Below are positions 1 to 12,907 of a stretch of 64,000 nucleotides of DNA, one piece after another. The notes beneath the pieces are model-generated. The model did no database searches. It had not been told where the DNA came from and saw only the letters and a list, made by a program, of their open reading frames with translations. The stretch spans positions 8,742,001 to 8,806,000 of the forward strand of contig OY540810.1 of assembly GCA_961205875.1 (NCBI GenBank), read 5' to 3'. The DNA comes from Sialis fuliginosa. Its lineage: Eukaryota > Arthropoda > Insecta > Megaloptera > Sialidae. Position 1 is the first letter of the stretch; each line of letters starts with the position of its first letter. The position numbers were made by a program, and so were the translations under genes.

Positions 1-1081
1 CATCAAGACATCTCAATGAATGCACTATTTCCAATATAAACTTGTAAAGTACGACTCTATTAATTACTGTAATTAATTATTTTATTTATTCTACAATATA
101 TTGATTCAATGTACACATGAATAATAATTAATTTAGTTGGGTCTACTGTTATTTTCGTCGAAACCGTATTGAAAATTGGATTAAAAAAACGTATTATTTA
201 ATTTAGGGAAATGTTGACTTTCTGTTTTTCCGATAAATATTTTGGAAAATTTCATTGGTAAAATAGATTTTAACACGCTGATTTTCAAATACGTCAACAA
301 AAATAAATTCGACTACCAATTCAAAAGTTATGGCCATTTTTTTTGTTTATTTTGAAAAAAATAAAACGATATACAAGATACAGTTCTGCGGTTCGAAAAT
401 TTCGATTTTTCACTTTATTTCCTATAAAATAAACAGGTAAATATAACATATAAACATAAATGCAAAATTTGTATTAAAATTGCATGATTCAAATTTTAAT
501 TTTTCGAGTTAGGGTTTTGGTTCCGGTTTGGGTTTCCTGCTCTGAGATATAAATTTTATTGCACATGTATAATTTAAGTATCTCAAAACAACATTTTTTA
601 AATTCGTTTTATGTTTTTTATCTTAAATTTCTTTATAAAATATTTATAAGAATAATATTATTATTTTTATAATTCACAGAGAAAATAAGTACGCTATAAT
701 TTGCATTTGAATTTTATACAGAAAACATATTTTTTATAACATGAAAAAGAATTTACAATTTAATGTCATTAATAATTAACATCCATGGTACATTCTAAAA
801 CATTTGAAGTCATATGGGCGTTTGAATTGCCGAACATTTCTTCACATATTACAGTTTAGAGCGTTCATTAAATTAATGAAGTTCCAACACTTTTTACGAA
901 ATCCCATCGGTAATCGGAAACTTTATTAGTTGATTTCCCGAGTTTTCCACATTCGTTTAAAAGATCGTTCAACTGGAATATATGCGACATTTACCCTGTT
1001 CCAGATTATTGTTATTTTAAATTATACCATAATTAAATCAAATTAATCATACATCAAAGAAATATTAATAATGTAAATCAT
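1..1081. other. A/T-rich intergenic DNA with a foldback-arm fragment
   Basis: No gene seen. Bases about 240-450 resemble one arm of the foldback at 12015-12760 (shared phrases AACACGCTGATTT, GTTCAAAAGTTAT-like and TTCTGCGGTT). The rest is unrecognized. Confidence 0.5.
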
Positions 1082-1827
1082 ATAAGGTAAATTCGCCAAA
1101 TTTCGCCCCCAGTTCTAATTTTGTCCCCTTGTCTATCTCTGAAATAACCAGTACCATCTCAAATCAATCCCTGGAACTAAAAATATTTAACATTTCATGG
1201 CCATTTTGGTAATTTTGAAGGCGATAGCTCAAATCTGCTTTGTGGTTTTTTTAAATAAAAATAAGGTTAACGGTGATATTTTTGATCAAATGTATTTTTA
1301 TTATAATTATATTAGATATATGCATTGTAGTTTACATAAAATCTCAATATATCTTTCGTTATTTCTAATGAAAAAAAAAATTCAAATTCGAGATAAAAAT
1401 CCTAATATCGTCCTCCAACGGTAGTTTAATATCGTCCCGGGGACGATATTAGGAACCATGTTATTTTTTCAATTATTTTATTTTATTTTCAAGTAGACAA
1501 TGTACAAAATCCGGGCCCTACATTTACATATATATATGCTCTGCCTACCTTGAGGACTGATTTTCAATTTATGACTTTTAAACCTGATCAAAAGTATATA
1601 TTTTTCATAATAGTTTCTATAGTTTATGTGATTATGTGATAATGTACATAACCCTAATATTGTACTTGAGGACGATATTTGGAGCTCAAATGTTATTTTG
1701 TCAAACTATTTAAAATAAAGGTATAAATTGTTGATAATACTGCCTTTTTATTTTTGATATATCTCTAAAAATATCGAAAATATATAGAATTTTTAAAAAG
1801 GAGACGGTATTTGGCGACTATACCTTA
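1082..1827. mobile_element. Inverted-repeat element with repeated ATATCGTCC motifs, about 746 bp
   Basis: The left end ATAAGGTAAATTCGCCAAAT and right end ATTTGGCGACTATACCTTAT are imperfect inverted repeats. Near the middle, AATATCGTCC recurs and forms a perfect hairpin with GGACGATATT at about 1430-1452. A further GGACGATATTTGG lies near 1668-1682. Non-coding. Confidence 0.5.
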
Positions 1828-2683
1828 TGTCATTTTCTTATTAAAGAAAAAACTCTTTTTGAAACATAATAAAATCAGTTGATGCATTAGAGAGCTACAG
1901 AAGAACAATAGTATATTCTTTATCCCCATAGGGAAAAGCTAGTATTTTTAATGCATCGAAATCAGTTGATACAATAAAAAACTACAGACGAACAAATATA
2001 CGTTTGAAATACATAATCCAGGATTAAAAATATATTAAGTTTAGCTAAAATTTACGTTAAATTTTAAAATTTTTAAAAGAAAATATTTCAAGGATGTAAT
2101 TTTAAAATAATTTCGGACCTTCATAATACTAAGAGTCGGCCCTGATAATAGTACCATATTAAACAGATGTTACCTCGTTACAAAACAAAAAAATCTGCCC
2201 TTTGGGAATGCACAACAAAGATGATGAACATAATTCTCTATAATGTTGGCAATGATCCAAAATGTCATTACTTTAGTAATATGACAAGAAGTTGTAGCCA
2301 CTGTATGGATTTTCGCAACAGTTATAATACAGTAGAATGTATAAGATAGTTCATTGTACTAGCAGCGAAGCAAATATAACATTTACAAAACGATAATTAT
2401 GATAAAAAATGTTAATTGCTCCTCAATATGAAACAAAAACTGTATAACTTTTTTAGCTTCCGCGTGTTTATTAATATTATTAACACAAGTCGTTTTTCCG
2501 ACAAGAATATTACACTCAATAGTGCAGTGGTCTTCAAAATTTGTCAATTAGAACTATAAGGGTTTTTCGGTGAACCCCTTCCCACCCTTATTTTTATTTT
2601 TTTTAAATACTGGTGACCCGGCGAAAATTGGTTACTGCGCAAGTATTTATGCTAATAGGATTAGCTATAAAAAAAGCCTTAAC
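1828..2683. other. Unrecognized A/T-rich intergenic DNA
   Basis: No gene supported. A CAGTGGTCTTCAAA start near 2525 resembles a decayed hAT end without a partner. Confidence 0.4.
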
Positions 2684-2905
2684 AATGGGCCCAAGTTTGA
2701 ACCAATATTGGGTTGCCAGTGTTGCTTTTTCGATATTGATCCGAGTTTAGGCCAACCTTCAGAACTTCGGTCACCTATTCTTTACACAAGATTGGACCAA
2801 CCACATACCGAGCTTCGAGTCACCTATTCTTTACCCAAGATTGGGCCAACTCTGGATCAGCCGTGGTACGACAAGCCTTGGCCGAGTCTTGAACAAAGTG
2901 TTAGT
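2684..2905 (-). mobile_element. Decayed copy of the CCCATGTAGG miniature element family
   Basis: Phrases such as CCAATATTGGGTTGCCAGTG, CACCTATTCTTTACCCAAGA and GACAAGCCTTGGCCGAGTCT match the element at 16605-16889 in the opposite orientation. Terminal repeats are not visible. A 112-codon open frame here is incidental. Confidence 0.6.
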
Positions 2906-2985
2906 TAGCATTGACGGAAGCCTGGACCAACCGTGGCCCCTTTGTATTTTCCTACAAGGGACATAGCTATTTTACGCTCACTAGT

Positions 2986-3518
2986 GTCCCGGCTTTAAAT
3001 TTTGAAATAAAAAATACTCCTCTGAAACTTCGTGAGTGGATTCATTTTGGCGTAATCTACAGCTTTTTTATTTTGAGAATTGGGGCGTTTTTGATGTGGC
3101 ATATGTCAAACATTTTCAGGGCATAGGTCAGGACAAAAGACCCTTGATTTTTGTTGGCCAGTATCACTATAACATTTTACTATTATTTATCTAGCAATTG
3201 TACAAAAAATATTAGGGCATTTAGCGAGACTTACACCCTCAACATGTCAAATTCATGATGTTATGTAATTTATAAATAATTACTTATTACTGATTTTTGC
3301 ACAATTGCTAGATAAATAATAGTAAAATGTTATAGTTATACTGGTATACAAAAATCAAGGGTCTTTTGCCCTGACCTATGCTCTAAAAATGTTTGACGCA
3401 TGCCCCATCAAAAACGCCCCAATTCTCAGAATTTTCGAAAATAAAAAAGTGAATTCACTCACGAAGTTTCAAAGGAGTATTTTTTATTTCAAAATTTAAA
3501 GCCGGGACCGAGGACTAT
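2986..3518. mobile_element. Foldback element E, about 530 bp
   Basis: Two arms of about 180-220 bases are inverted repeats. The left starts GTCCCGGCTTTAAATTTTGA, and the right ends TTTAAAGCCGGGACCGAGGA. A related disrupted copy spans 11472-13048. Non-coding. Confidence 0.8.
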
Positions 3519-6034
3519 AAGTGCTTTATACTTTTTTTTTTAATTTTTATTTTGACTCGCAGAACCCCCATTATCCTAAATTGCACGTTTGCAAAATTGT
3601 GCAAAAAAGACAGAACATCATAGATCTGCACCATTACACTAAATCACCTTCAATTTTAAAGTAAATAACTAATTTTAAACAAACCCCAAATAAATAAAAT
3701 AACATATATTAATAACAACTAAAATTATATGAATTTCACAGTCATATCATAAATATTAAAACGAAAATGCCCAAAGGGAATTCCAATTATTAAAAAATTG
3801 CACTGGCATGTGTCGCAATGACAAGTGTAATTACATTTTTGGTTTACGTTTGGTTTTTTAGTTGAAATGGCTAATTTAGTTGCGCGTCCATACACCATTT
3901 CAACACATACATAAATGCAAAACACTTGTAGAGTGGTGGCCAGAGGAAGGGTCCAAATGAAATTGTACGTGAAATTTCATAACATGTAGCATAAATAATT
4001 GAGTTTTCATCTAAAGTTATGGACGTGTGATACCGGCATTATATTATAATGAGAAATATTATATGTTGAAAATTGTATGAGATGCTCAGTTACCAAAATA
4101 ATTAATTCCACTTTTAGTCTGCACATGAAAACACAAAAATATATTCAATTTTAATTACAATGGAATAGATGTTGATGTAATTACATTTTTGCCTAGTCGA
4201 TTATTTTTTTATTATCTAAAATAATAAGGATACATTTTGTGATAACTAAATTGCCCTGACTACTTGCACAGTGGGGACATAAATAACTTTTTTGTTTCAA
4301 ACCAAAATTCAGGCTGCAATTTTTGAGTTAACTTAATTAATTTTTTTTAAACTTTTTACTAAATTCTTTTTCGATCTGTCAAACCCTAGTTGCAAAAATA
4401 TTGCTTAGAATAGGTAATGTTAATAAAATAATAACAATCCGAAGAAAATATTTAAGAAAAATAAATCATTTGAAAAAAAAAACATCAACCTTTAACCATT
4501 GCACTAAAAAACTAAAATACCTTATTTAACAAACGGAACTGTATTGAAAATTATTGCAAAGTATAGCAACGGTATTAGAGAATTTATTTCACTACCCAAT
4601 TTTCATTTAGATGTTTATTATTTATGCAAATTAACAAACAAACAAAAACTTCCCTAATTGAGCTGAAAAATATCTGACATAATTGTACAACTTTTATATA
4701 CCATGTAAGTTAGATTAATGTCATGCTTATTTCTTCATTCACCATTAAGATATAAACAAATATCCACTTAATAAAACCACACCACAATTATTAAAACTTT
4801 TTTCTATAAAAACAAGCTCCTTAATTATTTCGACTTTTTAAACAATATTTTTTTAATAACGACATCTACAAAATGCAATGGTTTTGGAAACTTTTTCTCC
4901 ATACATAAATGTTGTACGGTTTCAGTGTTTTTAAAGTAAACAAGTTAGGTATCATTCAAAAGGTCTTGGCTTGAAGTTGTATCTCTACCGGTTCAGAAGA
5001 TACCATTTTTTGTTTTTTATTGATTTATGTGTTCTTACAATCACGAAGTAAATACTGGTCGGTAGTTATTGTTATTTTACATTTAAATACGAAAACAGCA
5101 ACAAGAAATCACCACATTTGTTCAATTTGCAGCTTTTAAGTATTAAGTAAAAGATATTTTTTTCTAATAACATGGCTTGATCATAAAATACATACCTCTT
5201 CAACTTTTAACTGTCAACTTTTTACAAATAAATACGGTACATATAATTAAAAATTAAAATATAAGTTACAATATCTACAAAACTTAAGTTAGAAGAATAC
5301 ATTATTATTGTATGTTTTAAAAATGCAAACTTACCAAATATCTTGATTAAAGATGTAACGAAACAAAAAACATTTTAATCATCGTAAATTGCAAAAAGTC
5401 ACATCTTTGTAATAAACTAAACAATAAAATATACAACAAATGTCAATTGGTGCTGGGTGCTGCATTCATCGAAAATTTTAAAAAGTACACCAATACCTAT
5501 CAATTTGGAATTATGATTTTTTTTAATGAACTGCAAATTTACCTACTATCAGTTATAAAATTCAGTTAAGTTTAAATAGGGTTCTATTCTGATAATAGAT
5601 GAAGTGAAATCAAAAATTTTGATATTAATTTATCATGTTTTCTGACCTTTACTGTGTTTCACCGGCCGAAAAAGTACCTACCAAAATTCGACAAATGAAC
5701 TTTGTTTATATGGTATTTATAAGATAAAATCAATATTAAAGTAAGTAAATATAAAGACTGTTATGTGCTCTTTCAGAAAATGTAAACTTTTAATTGAGTT
5801 GCTGAAGAAATTTAATAAATAATGTTCATTTTATCAATGTACAAATACAAACAACAAGGGACGGGCACAGGGGTGCATCGAGTTATGGGTAGAGACCCGC
5901 GTGGTTATAGTTGAGGCAGGTACTAATTAATCCCCATTAGACTTGGGTGCCAACTCGTCCCCGTTTCCGAGAAATCGCGGGTAGAAATTTACCACTCTAT
6001 GTAAGTCATAGACTGCTGCATTCAAACAACGATA
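3519..6034. other. Unrecognized A/T-rich intergenic DNA, 2.5 kb
   Basis: No gene, RNA gene or terminal inverted repeats recognized. Homopolymer A/T runs are frequent. Confidence 0.5.
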
Positions 6035-6300
6035 CATATGGGCCAGTGGTCAATGCTCAGAACTCTCATCGAGGCGTCCCATGTTCAAAACCCAAATAGC
6101 TTCTTCTTCTTTTTCGTTACAATCGAACACGCGAAAAATTTTACCATTGATACAATTTTTAACTTGACCATTTTTCTCTATTTCGCACTGTTTCAGAGTA
6201 ATGCGAAAAATTCTAAAATCAAGCTTAGTAAACATCCGTATCCGGTTGAAAGATCGTTTTCAAAAATAGGACGTCTTCTTCCCAGATAAAAATTAATCTT
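6035..6300 (+). mobile_element. tRNA-derived SINE
   Basis: The head GGCCAGTGGTCAATGCTCAGA resembles a tRNA-like A box. About 35 bases later CGTCCCATGTTCAAAACCC resembles a B box, giving RNA polymerase III promoter spacing. The tail is a non-coding A/T-rich region whose end is not sharply defined. Confidence 0.55.
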
Positions 6301-6590
6301 AAATATAAAATTTCACCCTTCTACGATTTGTCGTATTTGAGTTACAGCGGTTACAGACAGACAAACACACAGATATCATAGCGAAAATAGTCATAATGGA
6401 TTCAGGGCAGGTCAAAATGGATAATTCCATCAAAATCCGGATTTCGAAAAAAATCGGCTTCAATATACTTATACAATTTATTGTATATTTCATGTATACA
6501 TGGTATAAGAAAGTAAAAAGCGATTGTTTTAGTGTCCTCGACAACTCCTGAAAGATTTTCGGTATGTTTACGGGTCACCCTGTATAGAAC
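6301..6590. repeat. Dispersed repeat with CCTCGACAACTCCTGAAAG motif
   Basis: The segment ending TCCTCGACAACTCCTGAAAG followed by TCGGTATGTTTACGG recurs near 25488-25530. Class unknown. Confidence 0.4.
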
Positions 6591-7089
6591 AAAAAATTGA
6601 CGTCGAGGAACGTAGAGAATATTTGTGTCAGAAACATTTCGCACAAATAACTTATTTCTGAGATTATAATTTTGATATAACTGAAATTAATCTAAATAAT
6701 GAAAATAAATTAATTAAAACGTCCCACTGCAAAGATTTGCTAAAGTTTCATTTAACAAATTAGCTAAGATTCCCCAACACATAATTTGCATAGACAATAT
6801 ACATTTTGTCGTTCACTTATTCTACAGATAATAAAATACAAAGTGTCTTACCTTCCTGATACGTGGATGAGAACGTCTTCAGCGATATTATTAAGTTTTC
6901 TTGAATATGTTTTCAACGATATGTACTGTTAACTTTTGAACGCTTGTAATAAGTTTTGTGGCAAGTTTTAAATTCAATTTCTGTATAAGTTTAACCCTGT
7001 TTTGCACAAAATAATTGTACTTATTGTGTTCTGAAAATTGAATAACGCGTAACAAAATTACAAATTTCTGCTACATGTTCATTCATTTA
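6591..7089. other. Unrecognized intergenic DNA
   Basis: A/T-rich, no gene or clear repeat boundary seen. Confidence 0.4.
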
Positions 7090-8274
7090 TACAGGATGAT
7101 TTACAATGAATATAAAAAAAAATAACAGTATATCGAGAATGTTATTTTAAGCAAAAAATGTGTCCATAAAAGATACAGCTCTCTACAGATTATTTGTTTT
7201 TCTTTAATATCTGGAAAACCCATTGTTATAAAGTTATGAAATTTGATAATCGGTTTAATATTAATAAGTTATATCGATTTTCAATATCGATCAATAATCA
7301 TTTAGCCCAGTGGTGTATGAGGAATAAATAACAAAAGTTAAAAATTGACAAGTCCGGTTACCCCATAAATCCCTGGGCTAAATAATATTTATTAAACTAC
7401 ATCGATTATCAAAAAGTGACCCTAAAAATAGGTGATTTTCGTCCGTTTGGAGGCCCGCAAATATTTAATTAATTTGTGGTCTAAATGATGTCTTATGATG
7501 AGACATTAATCACCTAAAGAACGTTCAAAAGAACGAAATTATGTAAAATTATAAAAAAATATAAAATATATATTAAATAGTAGAAATTAATTAATTACCA
7601 AAAACATCGACGATTCAAACATAAAACTACCCCCCAAAAAACTACTACTACCCCTTCAACTACCCCCTATACACAATATATTAATAAAACAAGCTCCAGG
7701 CCTAAGGCCAGCCTGCATTTTTGTGATGATCATTGGATAAAGCCTGAAACCTTATAGACAAAATTACTACCAATGATCTTCACACAAATTCAGGCTAGTC
7801 TTCGGCATGGAACTTGTTGTGTATAGGGGGTAGTTAAAGGGGTAGTAGTAGTTCTTTGGGGGTAGTTTTATATTTGAATCGTTGATGTTATTGTTAATTA
7901 ATTAATTTCTACTGTTTAATATTATGTATGTATATTTCATATATTTTTATAATTTTAGATTATTTTGTTCATTTGAATTTCTTGGACCTCTTATAGATTT
8001 GAAACTATTCCTATGCCCATTTTAATTTTTTTTGTGTGATTAACGTCTCATCATAAGATATTATTTAGTAGATCACAAATTAATTAAATAAAAGGTCATT
8101 TTCAGAGTCACTATTTCATAACTATATAACAATGGGTTCTCCAGATATTAAATAAAAACTAATAATTTTTGAGGGGTTGTAGCTACATCAAGAAGATGAA
8201 ATTAGTTTTTTGCTTAAAATAACTTCCTCGATTCACTGTAAAAGTCTTTTACATTCGTTGTAAAACATTCTGTA
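7090..8274. mobile_element. Foldback element F with TA flanks, containing a nested C/G-striped palindrome
   Basis: The ends TACAGGATGATTTACA and TGTAAAACATTCTGTA are inverted and flanked by TA. Arms pair over hundreds of bases, with shared phrases around AATATCTGGAAAACCCATTG and its complement. The centre (about 7623-7873) is itself an inverted repeat with ACTACCCCCCAAA and TTTGGGGGTAGT arms, perhaps a separate insertion. Partial relatives lie at 21110-21260, 23890-24320 and 63604-64000. Confidence 0.7.
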
Positions 8275-9310
8275 TATGTACGATATATTACAGCCCACTA
8301 GATGTTTTGGAAATAATATATGACAAATTAAATGGATTAATTTTACGGATTAGTACACCCTTAACGTTTCGATTCACATGAAAGAGTCTTCTTCAGAATT
8401 TTTTTTTTAAAACAGTTTACTTCTGAAAAAATGTCAAAAATAATAACATAAGAGGCCAACCCGGAAATCAAACCAATTTTGAAACATTTTGTCAATATTA
8501 TGGAGCTCTAGAGATTTATATTTCATTTTTGAAATGAAAATATATTTAGTCGGAATTTATATTTATTTGTTTATCTGTTATTGAATATTTGTACAAAGGA
8601 TTTTAAATTATGTTTGTAGAATATTTTCTTGTATAGAAATATATTTTTATTTACTTCAAAGAGTATTCTTTCATTCAATACAATTTATTTTAATCAAAGT
8701 TCAATAAATAATCTTATTTGATGTTTTTGTACTATTTCTTTTTTATTAAAAATACACGTTGTTTTAGTCGTCAATAATTGTATTGTATATTACAATAAAA
8801 AGTACTTAAAAGATCAAAAGATGCCCACTGTAATGTCTAACAAAACATCGATTATAAAAATAAACGATAAAATAATATAAGTTTTTATATACTTCGAAAT
8901 AAGTCTTACAATAACAACTTCACGGTAAAATTATCAAAGTCTATTTAAAAATATTGGATCAAATTTTAATAATATGATAATTTATTCGACTGTAGATAAA
9001 TGATAAAGGAAATTTGTTAGTAACCGGAAATCATTACCGTTTTAAGCTTTGGGGGAAAAAAACGAGTTCGGAGCTTTTGAAAAACACTAATTTACATAAC
9101 AATAGACGTCGTATCTGATCGGGAAAAATCGGCTATTTCTCGGTAACATTTAAACACATTTATCGCTTCAAATCAATTTGCATTTTACTTTACGAATTTT
9201 GTCTTTACTAATTTAGTTATATATAAATGTATGTATTATGATAGCTGGGTTTCCCAGCGTTACCCTGATGAATGTCGAAATGTCACCTAACTATACATAC
9301 TTTAATCAGC
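8275..9310. other. Unrecognized A/T-rich intergenic DNA
   Basis: No gene or repeat boundary recognized in about 1 kb. Confidence 0.4.
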
Positions 9311-9543
9311 GTATAGGGGTAAGTCCCCTAATGCAGTTTTAAGGGATCATTTTTTATGTGTCCGGTACCAGGAGCCATTTCATTAAACATTACTTTATTG
9401 TAAATATTAATTATTCTGTTGATTTAATTTGAATTCTAGGTTAGTTGACTAAAACGTAATCAAAATCAAAATTTTGTTTTCTTATTAGTTTTTTATTTAT
9501 CTCCCAAATTCCTTAAATGTCCAGTACTAAGGTACTTCCCCTA
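9311..9543. mobile_element. Miniature element with TAGGGG ends
   Basis: The left (TAGGGGTAAGTCCCCTAATG) and right (AGTACTAAGGTACTTCCCCTA) ends are imperfect inverted repeats over about 30 bases. Non-coding. Confidence 0.5.
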
Positions 9544-9986
9544 CACATTACACGAAATTTTTCTCCGGCTTGTGTCAATTTTCTATTACTGCTTATACAT
9601 ATAATTATCGTCTTTATCAGTTATCTAGGAGTTATAGTTACACTTGATGACTTTATATAATATATAAAAAAATGTAGCCAGTATATTATAGATAGATATA
9701 TAATGTCGCGGACTTTTATGTAGATCTAATTGAACCCTACATAAGTTCTGTAGATAATTTTGATTTACTACTGCAGTTTAGCCAGCCGTACAACTTTAAT
9801 GATCTACGAGCTTCAATTTATTCGAAGCGCAACATTTTGGTTCAATGCTTAACTCCTGATGAGATAGCAGGACTATAAATAGATTTTGTTACTTCCGGGA
9901 TCAGGAGGAATATTCAGTCAAAGTTTCATAAAAATCGGGCCAGTGATTTTTGAGATCTCCACTTCTTTATAACATAATATAGATAT
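9544..9986. other. Unrecognized intergenic DNA
   Basis: A/T-rich. A phrase near 9900-9960 (AAGTTTCATAAAAATCGG) is typical of mobile-element 3' regions, but no boundaries could be set. Confidence 0.35.
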
Positions 9987-9988
9987 TA

Positions 9989-10105
9989 CAGTAGAGTTTG
10001 ATAGTTCGAACATTGATTTGAACTTCAAATAATTATTTCGTTCGATATTTTTGACAATCCGGCCATTCTTGATCCTGTTCAGGTCTGCCTATCGAGGCTC
10101 TACTG
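9989..10105. mobile_element. pogo/Tigger-like miniature element
   Basis: The 117 bp element starts CAGTAGAGTTTGATAGTTCG and ends CTATCGAGGCTCTACTG, with TA on both sides. CAGTAGAG ends and TA duplication are characteristic of pogo-group elements. Non-coding. Confidence 0.75.
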
Positions 10106-10730
10106 TATAGTTTTTTCTATTACTCGAAAATTTTACTATATAATTATAAATATGTTGTTACTAATAAGAATAAGTTAAATTCATGTGAAAAAAATTACTA
10201 AAATATAATATTGCTTTGTTGTATCTACAATAAATATTAGCTAGATAAAAAAATACGTATTTTTAATTTATTCATAAAAATGTTATAACAGATAAATAAA
10301 TAACATAAATTCAAATAAATTTCATTTCAAATATTTATTTATATTTTTTTAATGTTTTATAGATATTTTTATGTATGTTTTCCATTCTAAAATACTAATT
10401 ATAATTAATCATGCTTTCAATCAATAAAATCAACAATAATAATTAATATTAATACTCAATTAATGTATGCATAAAAGCCGAAACAATAGAGACAATTAAT
10501 TTTTACTAATATACCAAATATTGTTACTATTATTCGATAAACAGTAAAATTTTGTCCCCTCCCTAAAAAATATCTGATTGGTAATTATCATTGCATATGA
10601 GGGGAATAAATACATCCTCCTCATTTTTATTAATTTAATTTGATAATGTTACGAAATATATATAATGACTATTTATTAATAATTATACAAATACAATAAA
10701 TAAAAAATATTTACCACAAAACCAGTACAA
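10106..10730. other. Very A/T-rich intergenic DNA
   Basis: Nothing recognized. The stretch directly precedes the CpG-rich patch. Confidence 0.4.
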
Positions 10731-10889
10731 GTTCCAAAATATCAACGAGGGCCGTCAACACGAGGGAAAATTTACCAGCAGATCCGAAAGAAAATGAAAA
10801 ACTTTGCAGACAAAAAAACGCAAACAAACACCACGTTTTCCGTACAATAAGTATATATGTATAACCTCAAAGACGGCTGTGTATCTCAC

Positions 10890-11285
10890 AGCCTACTCTA
10901 CAAGCACGGAACAACGGACGAGGATGGCTAGCGGCCGGACGTGCTCGCGTGCGACAAAGAGAGACACAAACAGAACGGCGCCGGGTAGTTAGTCGGGTGG
11001 TATGTATGGTGTGTGTGAATGTGTGTGTGTGAGAGAGAGAGAAGGTTTGGTTATGTAACTACACGTCAGTTTGATACGGCCGATACGGTGAGACTGACGG
11101 TCGTCGCGACGCCGTGGACCACGGGATGCTGCCGACGACGGAGATGAAAGTTGTGTGTGCAAGTGAAACAGACGTACTCGTGCTCTTGCGCACTGATTTG
11201 CATAAACGTGCAAGTGCGTGCGAGCGAGTGTGTGTGTGTAATAGATATATTTGTATGTGTTTCTGATCGAGGGGAGGAAACAACC
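10890..11285. promoter_or_regulatory. Isolated CpG-rich patch with GT and GA repeats, candidate promoter or first exon
   Basis: About 400 bases rich in CG dinucleotides (for example GGTCGTCGCGACGCCG and GTGCGTGCGAGCGAGTG), set in A/T-rich DNA. GTGTGTGTG and GAGAGAGAGA tracts are present. On the minus strand, GCTG|GTAAATTTT near 10775 could be a splice donor after such an exon. No coding frame is convincing. Orientation is unresolved, and a 5' UTR of a gene left of the window is only a hypothesis. Confidence 0.4.
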
Positions 11286-11691
11286 CCCGCTAATATTAAT
11301 ACATAATGATGATAGTATCGAATATACATATGTATATTGAATAATGTACTTTCTGAAATTATGTTGTTTTTAATTCAATATCATTTATTATTCGTTAGAA
11401 GTTAATAATGATATCAAAAAAATTATGAAGAATATTTAAAAAAAGTATTCAAGGACTCAAAAAACTATCTTATAGTCCTCGGTCCCGGCTTTACATTTTG
11501 AAATAAAAAATACTCCTCTGAAACTTCGTGAGTGGATTCATTTTGGCGTAACATATAACTTTTTTGTCTTCGAAAATTCTGAGAATTGGAGCATTTTTGA
11601 TGTGTCATCCATCAAATGTCAATTTAACGATAGTTATAGGAAATTTACGAATAACCCTTTCTTTTTTACTTGAATTACAAGATTTCATAAT

Positions 11692-12907
11692 CAGGGCCGT
11701 CTTTAATCTATTGGAGGCCCTGGGCACATTAGGATAATGGGGCCCCTATGACCTTGACAGAGCACTATTATGTTAGGATAGACAAATAAAAGTAGATAAG
11801 CAAAAATTAATAAATCAGTGGCGAAGCGTCCATAGAAGCAGGGGAAGCAGTGCTTCCCTTACTTTATGTGTAAATTAATATAAATATGAGTTTTCAGTTA
11901 ATAAATAATTTAAAAATATTATTAGAATATTCATCTTTATGCGCAACTCAAACATTTTAACCAAAAATAGCATTTAATATTAATTTACACGCTCAACTAT
12001 AAAACTATAATACCTCTACGTCTTATTTTCTTGTATTTTAGTCGATATTTGTATGACGAGTTGAAGTTCACTGCAGGAAATTTCACTAAAAAATTTAGAA
12101 TTTTTGATTTCGTTAAAAGTATGTTTATTGTATAGAAAATGACGTGAAAAGTTGAATGCTTCAAACCGCAGGTCTGTATCTTAAACCGTTCTCGAGATAT
12201 AGCCTCTCAAAGTTTCAATTTTTTCAAAATTTTGAAGAAAAATGGCCCTAACTTTTGAACGCGTGGTCGAAATTGATTTTAGTTGACGGATTTGGAATCA
12301 GCGTATCAAAATCTATATAATGACATGTATAATACCTTAAAACTCGAAAAAAAAAATTCGCGAAAAATCAAAAAAATTTAAAGGGGTATACCTTAAAAAA
12401 ATGTCGATTTTTGGCAAAAAAATTTTTGTCGGATTTTAAAGTATTATACATGTTATTATATAGATTTTGACACGCTGATTTCAAATCCGTCAATTAAAAT
12501 CAATTCCGACCACATGTTCAAAAGTTATTCCATTTTTTCTCCAAAAATTTGAAAAAACTAAAACTTTGAGAGGCTCTATCTCGAGAACGGTTTGAGATAC
12601 AGACCTGCGGTTTGAAACAAACAACTTTTCACGTCATTTTCTATACAATAAACATACTTTTAACGAAATCAAAAATCAAAATTTTTTAGTAAAATTTCAT
12701 GCAGTGAACTTCAACTTGTCATACAAATATCGATTTAAATACAAGAAAATAAGACGTAGACTCATTTAGTTACTATATAAATATATAAGAATTTATTTAA
12801 AAAATTAATTTAATTTCGAAATAAATATGTTTTTCGGTAATAAATATCGGTTATCGTTTGGTGATATGGGCACGTGTCCAGTGTGTCCAGTGGGAAAGAG
12901 GGGCCTG
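11692..12907. mobile_element. hAT-like element, 1.2 kb, with exact 8 bp target duplication
   Basis: Begins CAGGGCCGTC and ends GAGGGGCCTG. TTCATAAT lies on both sides (11684-11691 and 12908-12915). No transposase frame is seen. It carries the separate foldback at 12015-12760. Confidence 0.8.
12015..12760. mobile_element. Foldback element G nested in the hAT-like element
   Basis: Arms of about 370 bases pair from TCTACGTCTTATTTTCTTG at the left to CAAGAAAATAAGACGTAGA at the right, around a short centre near 12388. Mismatches are scattered. A diverged single arm occurs near 240-450. Confidence 0.85.

Noticed and set aside
2570..2908. 112-codon open frame, the longest near the left end
   Set aside because: It runs through a decayed miniature element also present at 16605-16889, and its sequence shows repeated non-coding phrases. 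No domain is recognizable.
10989..11329. Overlapping open frames in the CpG-rich patch
   Set aside because: They arise from low stop-codon density in GC-rich sequence with Ser/Thr/His repeats from GT tracts. There is no consistent frame or homology.
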